DNA of 64,000 nucleotides. Source: Unio delphinus. Its lineage: Eukaryota; Mollusca; Bivalvia; Unionida; Unionidae. Shown piece after piece: positions 22,250 through 35,625 of this stretch. The translations under genes were made by a program, and so were the position numbers. Where the stretch lies: assembly GCA_029339505.1 (NCBI GenBank), contig JAQISU010000115.1, forward strand, positions 10,367,001 to 10,431,000, read 5' to 3'. Each line of letters begins with the position of its first letter. Position 1 is the stretch's first letter. Under the pieces are notes generated by a model that saw nothing but the letters and a program-made list of their open reading frames with translations, had not been told where the DNA came from and did no database searches.

Positions 22250-24345
22250 TATGGCACTAAGTACTGACACTGTCAAAACCAATGTATTTTATTGTAGAAG
22301 TCTGAAGTCTTTAAGACATTTATGTATCATCATCGTCACAAACAATGCATTTTTTGTAGACGTCTATTATGGCATTGAGTATCTTCATTGTCACAAACTA
22401 TGCATTTTATTTAGAAGTCTATTATGGCATTAAGTATCGCCATTGCCACAAAAATGCATTTTGTTTAGATGTCTGCAATGGTAATAAGTATCGTCATTGT
22501 CACAAACTATGAATTTATTTAGATGTCTGCCATGGCAATAAGGATCGTCATTGTCACAAACATTGCATTTAATTTAATTTAGAAGTCTGTTGTGGCATTA
22601 GATGTCGTCATTGCCACAAAAATGCATTCAATTTAGAAGTCTGTTATGGCATTAGTATCATCATTGTCAGAAACTATGCATTGAATTTAGAAGTCTGTTA
22701 TGTCATTACGCTTCGCTTTGTTACAAACAATCCATTGATTTTAGACTTCTATCATGGCATTAAGCATCGTCATTGTCACAAACATACATTGAATTTAGAA
22801 GTCTGTTATGGCATTATATGTCTTCATTGTCACACAATACATTGAATATAGAAGTCTGTTATAACATAAACTTTCTTACTGTCACAAACTATTGCATTTT
22901 ATTTCGAAGTCTATTATGGCAGCAAGTAACGTCATTGTCACCAACTATGCATTTTATTTATTAGTCTTATAAAATTGTGTATCGTCATTTCCACAGACAA
23001 TGCGTTGAATTTAGAAATCTGTTATAATATTAGGTAGCGTCATTGTCACAAACAAAGAACTGAATTTTTAAATTTCTTAACTATTGAAGTATCGTCATTA
23101 TCACAAATAATGCATTGAATTTAAAACTCTATTATGCCATTAAGTATCGTCATTTTACAGGGCAAAGCACTGAATGTAAAAATCATTTATAATATTAGAT
23201 ATCTTTATTTTACAAGGCCAGGCGTTGAATTTAGAAATCTGTTATGACATTAGGTATCGTCATTGTCACAAACAATCCATTGTTTTTAGAAGTCTTTTAT
23301 GGAATTAAGTATCGTCATTACCAGAGACAATGCATTCAGTTTAGAAATCTGTTATGCCATTAGGTATCGTCATTGTCACAAACAATACATCGAATTAAGA
23401 AGTCTGTTATGGCTTTAGGTGTCGTCATTATTACAAACAAAATACATTGAATTTGAAATCTGTTATGACACTAGGTATCGTCATTGTCACAAACAATACA
23501 TTGAATTTGAAATCTGTTATGACACTAGGTATCGTCATTGTCACAAACAATACATTGAATTTGAAATCTGTTATGACACTAGGTATTGTCATTGTCACAA
23601 ACAATACATTGAATTTGAAATCTGTTATGACACTAGGTATTGTCATTGTCACAAACAATACATTGAATTTGAAATCTGTTATGACACTAGGTATTGTCAT
23701 TGTCACAAACAATACATTGAATTTGAAATCTGTTATGACACTAGGTATCGTCATTGTCACAAACAATACATTGAATTTGAAATCTGTTATGACACTAGGT
23801 ATTGTCATTGTCACAAACAATACATTGAATTTGAAATCTGTTATGACACTAGGTATTGTCATTGTCACAAACAATACATTGAATTTGAAATCTGTTATGA
23901 CACTAGGTATTGTCATTGTCACAAACAATACATTGAATTTGAAATCTGTTATGACACTAGGTATTGTCATCGTCACAAACAAAATTCATTGAATTTAGAA
24001 ATCCGTTATGACATGAGTTATCGTCATCGTCACAAACAAAGCATTTAATTATTTAGAAATCTGTTATGATATTAGGTATCGTCATTGTCACAAACAATAC
24101 ATTGAATTTGAAATCTGTTATGACACTAGGTATCGTCATTGTCACAAACAATGCATGGAATTTAGAAGTCATTTATGGAAACCAGTATCATCATTACCAG
24201 AGAAAATGCATTGTATTTAGAAATCTGTTATGACACATTAGGTATCGTCATCGTCACAAACAAAGCATTGAATTTAGGAGTCTCTTAAACATTTCAGTAC
24301 CGTCATTATCACGCACAAGACATTTAATTTAGAAATCTGTTATTG
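22250..24345. repeat. Large minisatellite with homogeneous 54-bp core
   Basis: About 37 copies of a 54-60-bp unit built on TGTTATGACACTAGGTATCG, TCATTGTCACAAACAATACA and TTGAATTTGAAATC. The outer copies are diverged and variable in length. Between about 23450 and 23985 ten copies are nearly identical and exactly 54 bp, with only a C/T alternation in GTATCG versus GTATTG. A young homogenised centre with old flanks is expected from unequal exchange. Because 54 is a multiple of three, both strands are open there, up to 209 residues. This is not evidence of a protein. Confidence 0.96.
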
Positions 24346-24732
24346 TCACTGAATTGTATAACTCCTTTTTTATTAAATAAATGTACTCGGCTTTTGTCTT
24401 TGTGTACAACGATACCGGAGGTTGACACACACACACATATATATATATCGAAATAGTGAGTTCGGTTCATCCTATCCGCAATACCTTTAGTTTAATTTCT
24501 TTTTGTCGTCTTGGGGGTTTTACGCCGTTTGTATTTATCCATACGATGATATCGTTATGTATGACATAGCAATCATCCGTGGGGTGGTAAATATGCCACA
24601 TTCAGACACAAGAGACGCGTTTTCCCCAATTCCCTGTCGTGACTCTAGTCGACAAATATCCGCCAAAATATTCATTGAAAACATATTCCAGAAGAAGGGG
24701 TTATAAAAGTTTTCCTATAATCGCAGGTAATA
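24346..24732. other. Anonymous spacer
   Basis: Contains a short (CA)(TA) tract near 24427-24448 and nothing else recognisable. Confidence 0.4.
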
Positions 24733-24980
24733 AGTTGTTGTTGTTGTTGTAGGGTTTAGCGCCAATTTTCAGCACACGATAGACTATACATGGCGGCCAG
24801 TATTATTGGTGGAGGAAGAACCCAGGAAAACCCCCAGAAAGAAACACCGACCCACGATAAGCTACTGGCAAGCTCTCACTTAACTACATTAGCTGAATCT
24901 TAGCTGAACCCGCGCAGACAGAGGTGAGATGGCAGTGATCCGTAACGGCGAGCGCTTTAGACCACTCGGGGCCCCCCAGG
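24733..24980 (-). mobile_element. SINE-2 copy b (minus strand)
   Basis: This is the best-preserved copy. On the minus strand the head reads GCCCCGAGTGGTCTAAAGCG, with the A box at 24967-24953. It is followed by a B box GCGGGTTCAGCTA at 24913-24901, giving a tRNA-Leu-like Pol III promoter. The body includes GCCAGTAGCTTATCGTGGGT and ACTGGCCGCCATGTATAG. It ends GGCGCTAAACCCTACAACAA and an (AAC)n tail, seen on the plus strand as (GTT)n at 24734-24750. Confidence 0.88.
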
Positions 24981-25109
24981 CAATAAGTAAAGAGTTTATT
25001 GCACAATAATTTCATGGGCAGGTTTGAACCAGCCAGGCTGACATAAACTTATATATAAGACGTTGTAATATCAGTAATGAAACTACGAATACTGTAAGAA
25101 AACTGTACA

Positions 25110-25459
<350 letters not shown>

Positions 25460-25500
<41 letters not shown>
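25460..25500. repeat. Compound (CA)n/(TA)n microsatellite
   Basis: About 15 CA units followed by TA units, bordering the LINE E fragment. Confidence 0.96.
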
Positions 25501-27724
25501 ACCTATTTACAATCCGATACATAAGATATTCTTTTGCTGCAGATAGTTTCGCACGATGCCACATCATTTGGTACACATGGCTTAACACAATATCACGCAC
25601 CCACACACATTTCCGCAGCTGGTCAACCAAAACACTTGTGTGAGTAAATTGGTGAGTAGGAAATCTTCTAAGAACTAAATTGAATGCCAGATTCACCGTC
25701 AATTTCATAATAACAGTGACCTGTTTGTACAAATACGATGCACATATATAATGATGCCAAATCATTAGGACTGACCGAATAGAAGGTTCGAATACACTTG
25801 AAATGGACATGTCAAACACAAGATCTAATACGTTCTCTTTATCAAAGCCAATAATGCATACTTTTGTACTGGTTTATTTTCCCTTACATGATAGTGACAG
25901 ATCATTAGAAGAAAAAAAATCCATTAAAACTTGGTAACGTGCGATAGAATTTGTTGTGTCAAAAGGCCGAGTTTAGAATCGAGTAGACATTACTGTCTCG
26001 TTAATAACATGCGGTTGATGTCATTACGGCAGGAATTTGTTTGCTTGACAATGGGACTGATTGCTTTCAGTATCAGACATTAGTGTCCTATGGGGATCAA
26101 GTAAAGGAAAGCAACATAAAAATGACATTAACAGAGTAAATAATAGTGCAAATGAAGTGTCATACGTATATAGTGAAAGAGTATAAAAAGGAACTTCATT
26201 TACATATTTAGAATTAATTTTCCATATTTAGAGATTGTATATTTAGGGAAACACTGATTTGACTGCTTGTCTCTGCAACATTATTTTGGAATTGAATGCG
26301 CTTTACAATCAAAAGAATCTAAGCAGAATTCGTGTTTTGCATAAGAGTTTGTACAGTAGTAATTTGTATTAATACACCGCGCTGACTTGATTCTTTTTGA
26401 CAATAAGTGCTTTATAGAGGCCATAGCTGATGAATCAGTATACTTGTATATTTTGGAAGTAGAATCATTCAAGTTCTGTTTTCGCTTTACTCGGAACGTG
26501 CTTGACCTTGCTGACATATGCTAGGAAAAGTTGACATGGGTATATACTTGCCATTTTAAACTGTCTGGAGCCCATGGCTGTTTTTATGTCATAATACCTG
26601 TATTGACGTCACACTGATTTGATTACGTGTTATCACCAATAGCTGAAGCTATTAAAGCTGCGTGGAACGGAAGTAACATTTTAGCGCAGGTACATCTTTG
26701 ATGATTGGAGCGTTCGAATTTTTTTCCATTTTGTTTCTTTAAGAACGCCTGCATTTTTCTGAGAGTCTTCGTATTACACATCTAGTCGGATATTCGTGCG
26801 CCTAGAATCGTACCAGTTTGGGAAGCAACGATATGACTACCCCAGATTTTCCTTATTGTTTGACAAGACTCGGAAAAATGAAAGGATTATTCGGTTGTTT
26901 GTATTATGACATTATGTTACTATAGCGACGTCCCGTACGTTTAAATAAGGTTTTGATTAGTCCTGGCAAATTCGTAATCAGTTAGTATACAACACGCCAT
27001 CATCTTGAAGAATATAAACGTAGATACATTCTTTTATTTAATATGAATTATTCGTCACGTTTGACGTCTGGTTACTCTACGAATTGCATACCTATTATTG
27101 CGTACCTATTATTGCATACCTATTATATTAATTGCTTTTTTTTATCGATTTAGACAGTTTATTGTATTGTACAATTTGTTCTTTATGTTAGAAATATTTA
27201 TAATCTTTGCGTCCTTTGTTTGAGTGATCTAAATACGATTTGATGCTAATCTAGTATCATGAAATAAGTACTTGTAGAATAATATCTGCATTTTTACATG
27301 AATCGTTTGCATATCATCATCAAATTCTGCATATTCGGATTGATTTATTCATTGCAGTATGATCATTAAGTATTCAGTACACATAACGTATTCAGTAATT
27401 GAGAATACCGACTACTAATGTTGATATTCTGTGACAATTGTTGCATACCTTGAGTGCCGGAAAGTTTCTTTGATGCTTATGTTCTCTGTCATTCCTTTTC
27501 GTGATGTGTGCAAACTGCTACAAATTTATTTTTATGTTCTAACTTTGCGGGAAATTATAAAATGTATGGAGTTGGTGGTTTTGTAGATATTTGGAACTTA
27601 CGTAGCAGAGCACGTTCTCTTTTCTGTATCAAACTTTAATAAGGTGTAGTCATTTGTCTATTATTTGTTATTTGTTATTGTAAGATCTTCGTGTTGAACA
27701 TTCAACAGTGTGCGCTTTTATGCC
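25501..27724. other. Anonymous stretch
   Basis: No element or gene is recognised. Three near-perfect copies of a 15-bp unit (GCATACCTATTATTG) lie at 27085-27127. Open frames on the minus strand at 25501-25819 and 26281-26517 have no family signature. Confidence 0.5.
27085..27127. repeat. 15-bp tandem repeat, three copies
   Basis: Three copies of GCATACCTATTATTG, one carrying GCGTACC. Confidence 0.9.
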
Positions 27725-27933
<209 letters not shown>

Positions 27934-27984
27934 AGTAAGATTGTAACTGTGTTCGATTTTGTAGAATAAGTTCAGTACAACAAG

Positions 27985-28740
27985 TAACCTGCCTGTAGGA
28001 AAAATTTGTTGGTCTCAGCGTGACATGTAAATATTAAGTTTTATATATTTGGCTAGGATCACTTAGCTTGACAACTGGGAATAATTAATCTGTTCTGATT
28101 TGGAGAAAGAATTTAATTTTAATTGCGACACTCGTGTTTAACAGTTAGAACAGACGGGGGAGGGGCGATGGTAACGTGAGATCATAGCGTTATAGTGTCG
28201 AAAAGTTGCAAGAAACACGATAAACTATATTAGGAAGATGTGAAATATGAGATTTCCTGCATTTCTTATGACTATGTAAATGATATGTCTTACATAAGTA
28301 GTATCATTTATGCTGAGGATTGATTTTCCTATATATGGAAAAGTATGTCAAGGACTCGGTAATCAGTAAAGCAACGTAGATAGGACAAGGTGTAAGGTCC
28401 GCTAATTCACTTGAGCAAATAAATTCCGAAACGATGGTGCAGCATTAAGAACGGATGTCAATTAATAGGTCATCTGTTAAATTTATGGCCACAGCCAGAC
28501 AATGATAGAACTAGGGAGGTCTAATTCTGGCATGGTATTCAATTAATAATGCAATAGATGTTAACGGGTCATATATTTATGATAATATGTAGTTTGTATA
28601 TTAAGTGCAAATTACCATTGCTGTTCTCCTGAATTACGATAGACGATATCTGACGAAAAGGAGTAATACTATTTGTTGATCTCAGGAGAAAGGAAATAAC
28701 ATCGCGGTCAATAATCTTTTAGAAAACGAATACCAAAAGC
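27985..28740. repeat. Unknown duplicated segment, copy A
   Basis: A diverged copy of sequence at 59160-60375 in the same orientation. Matching pieces, in order: TTGGCTAG, TAATCTGTTCT, GTTTAATAGTTAGAACAG versus GTTTAACAGTTAGAACAG, GAGGTCATAG versus GAGATCATAG, a GTATCATTTATTCTGAGGAT region, AGTAACGTAG versus GCAACGTAGATAG, and a GATATCTGACG region. No coding potential is seen. The class is unknown: an old transposable element or a segmental duplication. Confidence 0.65.
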
Positions 28741-28787
28741 CTTACGGAGTGGCGAAGATCTTTTACATTATCCCACCAAACCGTATG

Positions 28788-29838
28788 AAAAGGATATAAT
28801 CTGTATTGCTTAGTTCAAGCCAAACTGCCATAAGGATATTCTCTTTATTGCCTAGTTCAAGCCAAACTGTCTTAAGTATACTATGTATTGCCTAGTTTAA
28901 ATTAAACTATCTTAAGGATATAAACTGTATTGACTAGTTCAAGCCAAAATGTCTTAAGGATATACTATTTATTGCATAGTTCAAGCCAAACTGACTTAAA
29001 GATATACACTGTATTGCCTAGTTCAAGCCAAACTGTCTTAAAGATATAAACTGTATTGCCTAGTTCAAGCCAAACTGCCTTAAGGATATACTATGTATTG
29101 CTTAGTTCAAGCCAAACTGTCTTAAGGATATACACTGTATTGCCTAGTTTAAGCCAAACTGTCTTAAAAATATAAACTGTATTGCCTAGTTGAAGCCAAA
29201 CTGTCTTAAGGATAATATTATGTATTACCTAGTTCAAGCCAAACTACCTTAAACATTTACACTGTATTGCCTAGTTCAAGCCAAACTGCCTGAAGGATAT
29301 ACTATGTATTGCCTAGTTCAAGCCAAACTGCCTGAAGGATATACTATGTATTGCCTAGTTCAAGCCAAACTGCCTTAAACATTTACACTGTATTACCTAG
29401 TTCAAGCCAAACTGCCTGAAGGATATACTATGTATTGCCTAATTCAAGCCAAACTGTCTTAAGGATATACTATGTATTGCCTAGTTCAAGCCGAACTGCC
29501 TTAAGGATATACTATGTATTGCTTAGTTTAATCTAAGCTGCCTTAAACATTTACGCTGTATTGCCTAGTTCAAGCCAAACTGCCTGAAGGATATACTATG
29601 TATTGCCTAGTTCAAGCCAAACTGTCTTAAACATTTACGCTGTATTGCCTAGTTCAAGCAAAACTGCCTGAAGGATATACTATGTATTGCCTAGTTCAAG
29701 CCAAACTGTCTTAAACATTTACACTGTATTGCCTAGTTCAAGCAAAAGTGCCTGAAGGATATACTATGTATTGCCTAGTTCAAGCCAAACTGCCTTAAGG
29801 ATATCCTATGTATTGCTTAGTTTAATCCAAGCTGCATT
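28788..29838. repeat. 42-bp minisatellite, about 25 copies
   Basis: Units contain TATTGCCTAGTTCAAGCCAA and ACTGCCTTAAGGATATACTA. Two variants alternate irregularly, one with GGATATACTATG and one with ACATTTACACTG, giving partial higher-order structure between 29240 and 29800. The 3' copies are the most diverged. Confidence 0.96.
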
Positions 29839-30216
29839 AAAATAAAGCGAAACTGCCTTAATTGTATTTGTCAAGAATCAATCATTCCCTTTATAGACAT
29901 AAATAATCTTTCAATATCCACGAGACAACCGACGATAAGAACTATTTGTAAACTGAATTTTTCTTATATCAGCCGAAAACAGCTTTATTTTCATTTTCAA
30001 AAATGAACACGTCACCCCAGTTAGACACAACTGATTTTTTTGCAAAACAAACACCGTAACTACCAAAATATAATGTATTCACTACAGTGTGGTTTTGGGG
30101 TGAGTCACACATACCCTTTTGTTATTTTCAAAACTAATATCGCTCCTCTGAGGAATTATTTTATAGCTTTATATTTACTTTCCACATATTTTTTGAGCAT
30201 GGTAGATTAGATAATG
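29839..30216. other. Anonymous spacer
   Basis: No feature recognised. Confidence 0.4.
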
Positions 30217-30327
30217 AATCTACAAAAATCAAGCCCATACAATATACGATTACAATCTACAAAAATCAAGCCTATACAATATACGATTACAATCTACAAA
30301 AATCAAGCCCATACAATATACGATTAC
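30217..30327. repeat. 37-bp tandem repeat, three copies
   Basis: Three near-perfect copies starting AATCTACAAAAATCAAGCCC; one has CCTATAC in place of CCCATAC. Confidence 0.94.
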
Positions 30328-30357
30328 GATTTCCTAAATAGTTCGCATTAAACGATC

Positions 30358-30556
30358 ATTGGCATTTCACCTCTCTCCGTTTGGGCCCGAGTCTCGAGCT
30401 CGGACAACGTGTTGTGTGAGAAAGCCTGCCGGTAGCTTCTCTTGGGTAGGTGGTTCTAAATGCGGTTTCCCGGGTTGTTACTCCAGAAACTATACTGTCC
30501 GCCATATATAGCCTATCTTGCGTTAAGAAATTGCGTTAAATCCACAAACAAAACAA
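30358..30556 (+). mobile_element. SINE-2 copy c, diverged
   Basis: Shares GCATTTCACCTCTCTC (compare GCCATCTCACCTCTG in copy b), GCCGGTAGCTTCTC, CCGCCATATATAGCCTATC and a GCGTTAAATCCACAAACAAA end with the other copies. It lacks a convincing A box, so it is probably 5'-worn or truncated. Confidence 0.65.
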
Positions 30557-30730
30557 CTATCAGCATTGGAAATTTGACAGTTTCTCTTTGTCCCCCGAAC
30601 TATTATCATAGAAGACAAATTTACACCAAATATCTGGGATCAAAACACAAGTGGAAATTTTGCCCGAACACCCTTCCGGTGTTACCTAATTTGAACAGAG
30701 TGTGGGGGTGGGTGAGTGTGTCTGTGTGTG
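30557..30730. other. Short anonymous spacer
   Basis: No feature, except a short TG-rich patch near 30700-30730. Confidence 0.4.
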
Positions 30731-31016
30731 ATTTTGATTTTTAATATAGCTTTAACAATGTATCAGTCATATCACTACAATGTCTGCAGTGAGGCAGTTT
30801 ATAGTGATATCTAGGATTGGGCCATCACAGACATGTAGCATGGTCCCACCCAGTCGCATTATCCTGACACCAGGCCGACCAGTCCTAGCACTAACATCTT
30901 AATGCTGAGCGCCAAGCGAGGCAGCTGTTAGTACCATTTTTATAAGTCCTTCAAAAGACATGGCCAGGGATCGAACCCTCGACATCCCACATCCGGGGGT
31001 GTCGCTCAAACCAAGA
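30731..31016 (-). mobile_element. SINE-1 copy b (minus strand)
   Basis: Reverse-complement match to 13358-13700. Matching words include CACTGCAGACATTGTAGTGA, GACTGGGTGGGACCATGC, GCCTGGTGTCAGGATAATGC and GGTACTAACAGCTGCCT. The B box is close to consensus (GAGGGTTCGATCC at 30982-30970). No long (AAAC)n tail is kept, and the A box region is worn. Confidence 0.85.
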
Positions 31017-32354
31017 TTTTGAACAGAAACCTTTTTGAATTTTCAATTTTGAAATGGTAAACAATCCCGGAACGCATTAGAGCGAAGGGGATATATCATT
31101 GATTGTATCATTTTGATATATTTATAATATATCTTGTTAGATAAATTTCTCAATGTTAACATGAAAAATACTTCGATAAAATTATGTTGATCTTTTAGTA
31201 CATCATGCGAGTGTCGTGATCAGTTATTGTGATGCCACCTAACCATTTAGGTTACTGTTGATGTCATGTGCCGTCAAAAGAAGTATATATTGTTCAGAAA
31301 TAACTACCTCTCTCTCCACGTGTTACGGTTGCAAAAGGAGATCAAACAGGTTCTTGTTAGAATATAACTTTTAAATAGATTAACATCTGTTTCAATATTG
31401 TAATCGTAAACAATCCCAAATTCATCAGTGCGATTGGGTTATCTAAGAGATTACAACAATCAAAATAGATATATAGATTTTCAAAGTACGTGCGATTTCA
31501 TACGTCAGAATGTTAATGCCTCTATACACACGTCACTGTTTAGATAGACCACTCATGATCTAGCCTTGATTATGACCACAGAAGCTTCAATAAAACCAAT
31601 TTTTCTACAGTTTAGGGTAATTTTCCGTTGAGACGATTGCCTCTTTTGCTTTCGAAAAACGTATTGTGACATAGGTCAAGTGGGGTATATAATTTTGAGA
31701 TGAACAAGGCTATTCATTCCCTTTTTTAACATAAGCCCGGAATCGCTTACTGTTGTGTTAGGATATAATTTGAAATGTATCATTTACTTAAATTATATAT
31801 TAGAATTACAAAGTGCTCAGTGACTATTTGGACTTAAGTACCTTATGGAGATTATTTTGAATTCATTCAAAGGCATTTTGAAGTATATCATTGTGATACA
31901 CCAAGACTGTTGACGATCAGCTCAGTCAAGGCTATTGGTACACCAGCACATTCATGACATGGAATTCATTCGAAAATGTCAATACATTTGAATTTGGTGA
32001 TAGAATATTAAGAACTATTCGAGATTTAATGCACAATATTGTAAGTTCCTTTAAAATTTGTGCTTTATTTGTCAAGGAAAACATTATTTGTTGAAGTATA
32101 CTAAACTTTCTGGTTTTGTGTTATATGAAATTACAGGAAAATCGGCGGAGGCCAGAACTGTGCCCGATACGAGGTGGGAGAGCACGCATCTCACCCCTGC
32201 TGGTCTGTCACCCAGTTTCGGCATTTTGGTCCTCGTATTCTAGGCCTTAGGACCATCATTTTCGTCCTGGGCACAATTTAGCCACTAACCCCGGGCGCCG
32301 CCATTCTTCCCAATACGCCTTTAGTAGTTATCAAATTGTCATTTGGATAATCTA
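31017..32354. other. Anonymous stretch with weak internal repetition
   Basis: Diverged words recur (GTAAACAATCCC at about 31060 and 31407; TTGTTAGA[AT]A at about 31135 and 31353), hinting at an old repeat. They cannot be aligned by eye with confidence. No coding sequence is recognised. Confidence 0.4.
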
Positions 32355-32505
32355 GGTATGTGAGAAAGCGAGCCAGTAGCTTCTCGCGGGTCAATATTTC
32401 TTTCTTGGGGTTTTCCCGGACTCTTCCGCCACCATTAATACTGGCCGCCTTGTATAGCTTATCGTGTGCTGAAAAAATGGCGTTAAACCCTACAACAACA
32501 ACAAA
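32355..32505 (+). mobile_element. SINE-2 copy d, 3' half
   Basis: Matches the 3' half of copy b: GAGCCAGTAGCTTCTCGCGG, GGGGTTTTCCCGG, CCACCATTAATACTGGCCGC, TATCGTGTGCTGAAAA, then GGCGTTAAACCCTACAACAA and an (ACA)n tail. The tRNA-like head is missing or unrecognisable. Confidence 0.82.
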
Positions 32506-34044
32506 TTTTCCAAAGAAATAATTTATCTTGCAAGCCACGTCATAATGTTCGTAACTTCACTATCGTTGGTGCATTTTTTCGTTCTATGATTGTTCTGATA
32601 CAAATAATATGCAAGTAGGCGCATAATATATGCTGATATAAAGCAAACAAGCATATTAATTAAATAATAACTAAAAAAATAATTAGATTGTATAATATGT
32701 CCCATTATTGAACTAACATACTTTACTAGCAATCATGAAGATCGCGATTTACACATCTTAAGGGATATGAAATAATTATGTTTAGCTTTCCCCAAAGGCT
32801 ACACTTATATAATGAAATAAATATAATTCAGATTGTTTAAAAACACGCTGTATTCTAATAAGTACTTTCCCTTTACAAGGATATAAATTAAATAATATCA
32901 GACTACATAGGATTAATGGTGCATTATAATTTCATAGAAATTTTGTATCTATAAAAATACTTTGAAAGTATAAAGTATCTATCTGACGAAAATCCATAAT
33001 GGTGACGCTAAAGCATCTTGAAAGAAAGAAAGGCTAAATGACATCCTTCTGAATTTAGAACTTTAAATTCATTTGCTTAGATTAACCGGCACGTGAACAC
33101 ACGCACGCACGCACGTACGCACGTACACACACACACGCACGATATGATCCTTGTTCGACTGGATTCGATTTTTTGCATTTGATTTATATTTGCTTAGAGA
33201 CTCTGTATCACATTATGTTCTATATGCAAGTAGGGTGTCACTGCATAACCATGTCCCCAGTACAATAGCGACAGCTTATTTGATTGACGAGAATATTGTA
33301 TTCGTTTGACATCAGAAAAAGAAAAATATCCATCTCTAGGAAGAATTTAATTAAACAAAAAACACACTATCTTAAATCAAATGGATGGGATGCTTAGTCA
33401 TATAAAGATCATTGGCCACGAACATGAAAAAAAAAAACAAACAAAAACAAACACTTTACGGTTAGGATACGAAAATGCCCAACACGAACAGGCTATAAAA
33501 GTATTAAAAAAGTTGTTAAGAACTATATTATAGGGTAGTAAATACCAAGTATTTCCCCATGTCACTTTTTCTCAATTGCGAATGTAAAATTGAAGCGTGA
33601 AGTAACATACAGGTACTGTTCTCTTCAACTGATGTAATTTGAATCTCATGCACTTGTCAACTATCCATATTGTAAAATACGCTTCATCTACATGAAGGAA
33701 ACAATAGCAATTTGTTACTATGTCTCTATGGGCAATATTTAGAACTCAGTTTTGGTCCTTTCCAGACTCTTCTGATTACCATTGATACAATGGGAATTCT
33801 CATACTTCATCTGCACTAAACTAATCTTGTTAAATATTTGAATAACATGCATTTTGAAAATAAAGTTCTTTTTTTAAATAGGTTTGAAGATATTCAAAAG
33901 TAAATCAGACCATTCGTAAACCAATATATTCTGAGTTACCATTAAGATATATTATCTTTACAAACGAAATTCATATACAATAATGATGCTGAAATCGATC
34001 CAATTATTGCAAACCCTGAGAATCATATGGACGCAAATATAAAA
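32506..34044. other. Anonymous AT-rich stretch
   Basis: Nothing recognised, apart from a short (CACG)n/(CA)n tract at 33095-33141. Confidence 0.45.
33095..33141. repeat. Short (ACGC)n/(CA)n microsatellite
   Basis: Alternating ACGC, GTACGC and CA units. Confidence 0.9.
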
Positions 34045-34745
34045 CTTGTACTACAGATGCAAATGTAGGTTGACTATAATTTTGTGCCAGAGACAGTGTG
34101 ATCATATGTATTGTAGAAAATGGGGTACAGCTGTATGTTGAATGTATTTCTCTAACATATATAGCGAGGTTCTAAATATTGTAGAAAATGGAGTAAAGCT
34201 GTATTTTGAATGTATTTCTCTAACAGATAACGAGGTTCTACGTATTGTAGAAAATGGGGTACAAATGTATTTTGAATGTATTTGTCTAACAGAGATAACG
34301 AGGTTATAAGTATTGTAGAAATTGGGGTACAGATGTATGATCAATGTATTTCTCTAATAGATGACGAGGTTATATGTATTGTAGAAAATGGGGTACAGAT
34401 GTAAATGTGGGTTGAATGCATTTTGTTACCAGCGATATTAAGTATAATATGAGATCTGGCATATATGTAGGTTGAACGTCTTTATTACCAGAGATATTGA
34501 GGTCCGAATTATTGTACATTAATAAATGTAGGTCAAATGTATTTTTTGTTACCATGGTTAGTGAAATCCTAAGTACCGTGGAAAATAAGATTCAGACGTA
34601 AATACAGGTTGAATGTATTTATTACCAGAGATAGCGATGTCTTCAATATTGTAGAAAATATGGTTAAAAAATAAATATAGATTTTGAATGTACTTTTAAC
34701 AGAAATAACGAGGTACTTAAGTATTATGGAAAAGTCAGTATATAT
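34045..34745. repeat. Degenerate minisatellite, about 60-bp units
   Basis: About eleven diverged copies with the core words ATTGTAGAAAATGGGGTACA, GTTGAATGTATTT and ACCAGAGATA[AT]CGAGGT. Unit lengths vary, so the array is old. Confidence 0.88.
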
Positions 34746-35564
34746 GTAAATGTATTTTCAAGGTAATCTGGTTCCAAAAGTAATGAAATTCTAAGTAATA
34801 TTTTAATAATACTTTCTGCATTTATTCTCAATAAGCGAATAAATATGTTGACATCCTATGAGCACATTTATCAAGGTTTCATACAGTTGCTATACTGCGC
34901 AATATTCTAAATACCTTGTCTTGTTTTGAGATAATCGTGTTCCTGATTTACAAATACATCCAGACTGATAGCAAATCAATATAGTCAAGAATAGATATTC
35001 AAGAATACATTAACTGCACTTGGGTGATGCAACGATGGCATTAATTGGGTGATGTAACGATGGCATGTTTTGAAATCATTTATTTCCGTGCGTATCAATT
35101 TTCATTATTTTGAGAAAACTGAATCATCCTGTTGATACTAAAATTCGTGAACTGGGGAAGGGATTCTGTTGTTTGCACAGAAGGATCAATGCTTGCTGGA
35201 TGTTGTTTCTGAATTCTTCGTTCTAAGCAATAACAAAATTCACAAAAATAGAAATCCAAGGAAAATAAATTGTGAAATCAAAGTAAACTGCCTTAGGGAC
35301 TTCGGGTGACTACTACTTGAAAAACGTCTTTATTCATCTTCCATTTAAAGGATAAGCAGGGAGTTGATAGTAATGAAGATTTGGTGCATTTTAGAAAGAA
35401 GATTCTTCGTCATTTGGTTCAGCTCGGTGTTGGGGGTATGAAAGGATCTTGTCATCTAAGGTATTTTGTGTTTCCCTCTTAGATCAATCGATTCCTGCAC
35501 TGTTAATGCATGTACAATGCCAGAGAGTAACCTTGTATCTTTTCTGTTGTCCTCGTACATATAT

Positions 35565-35565
<1 letters not shown>
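34746..35565. other. Anonymous stretch with one 25-bp duplication
   Basis: TTGGGTGATGCAACGATGGC and TTGGGTGATGTAACGATGGC form a 25-bp tandem pair at 35020-35065. Nothing else is recognised. Confidence 0.45.

Positions 35566-35625
<60 letters not shown>

Noticed and set aside
23419..24048. 209-codon plus-strand frame and 183-codon minus-strand frame as repeat proteins
   Set aside because: Both strands are open because the unit is exactly 54 bp with no stop in those frames; there is no signal peptide, domain or splice context.
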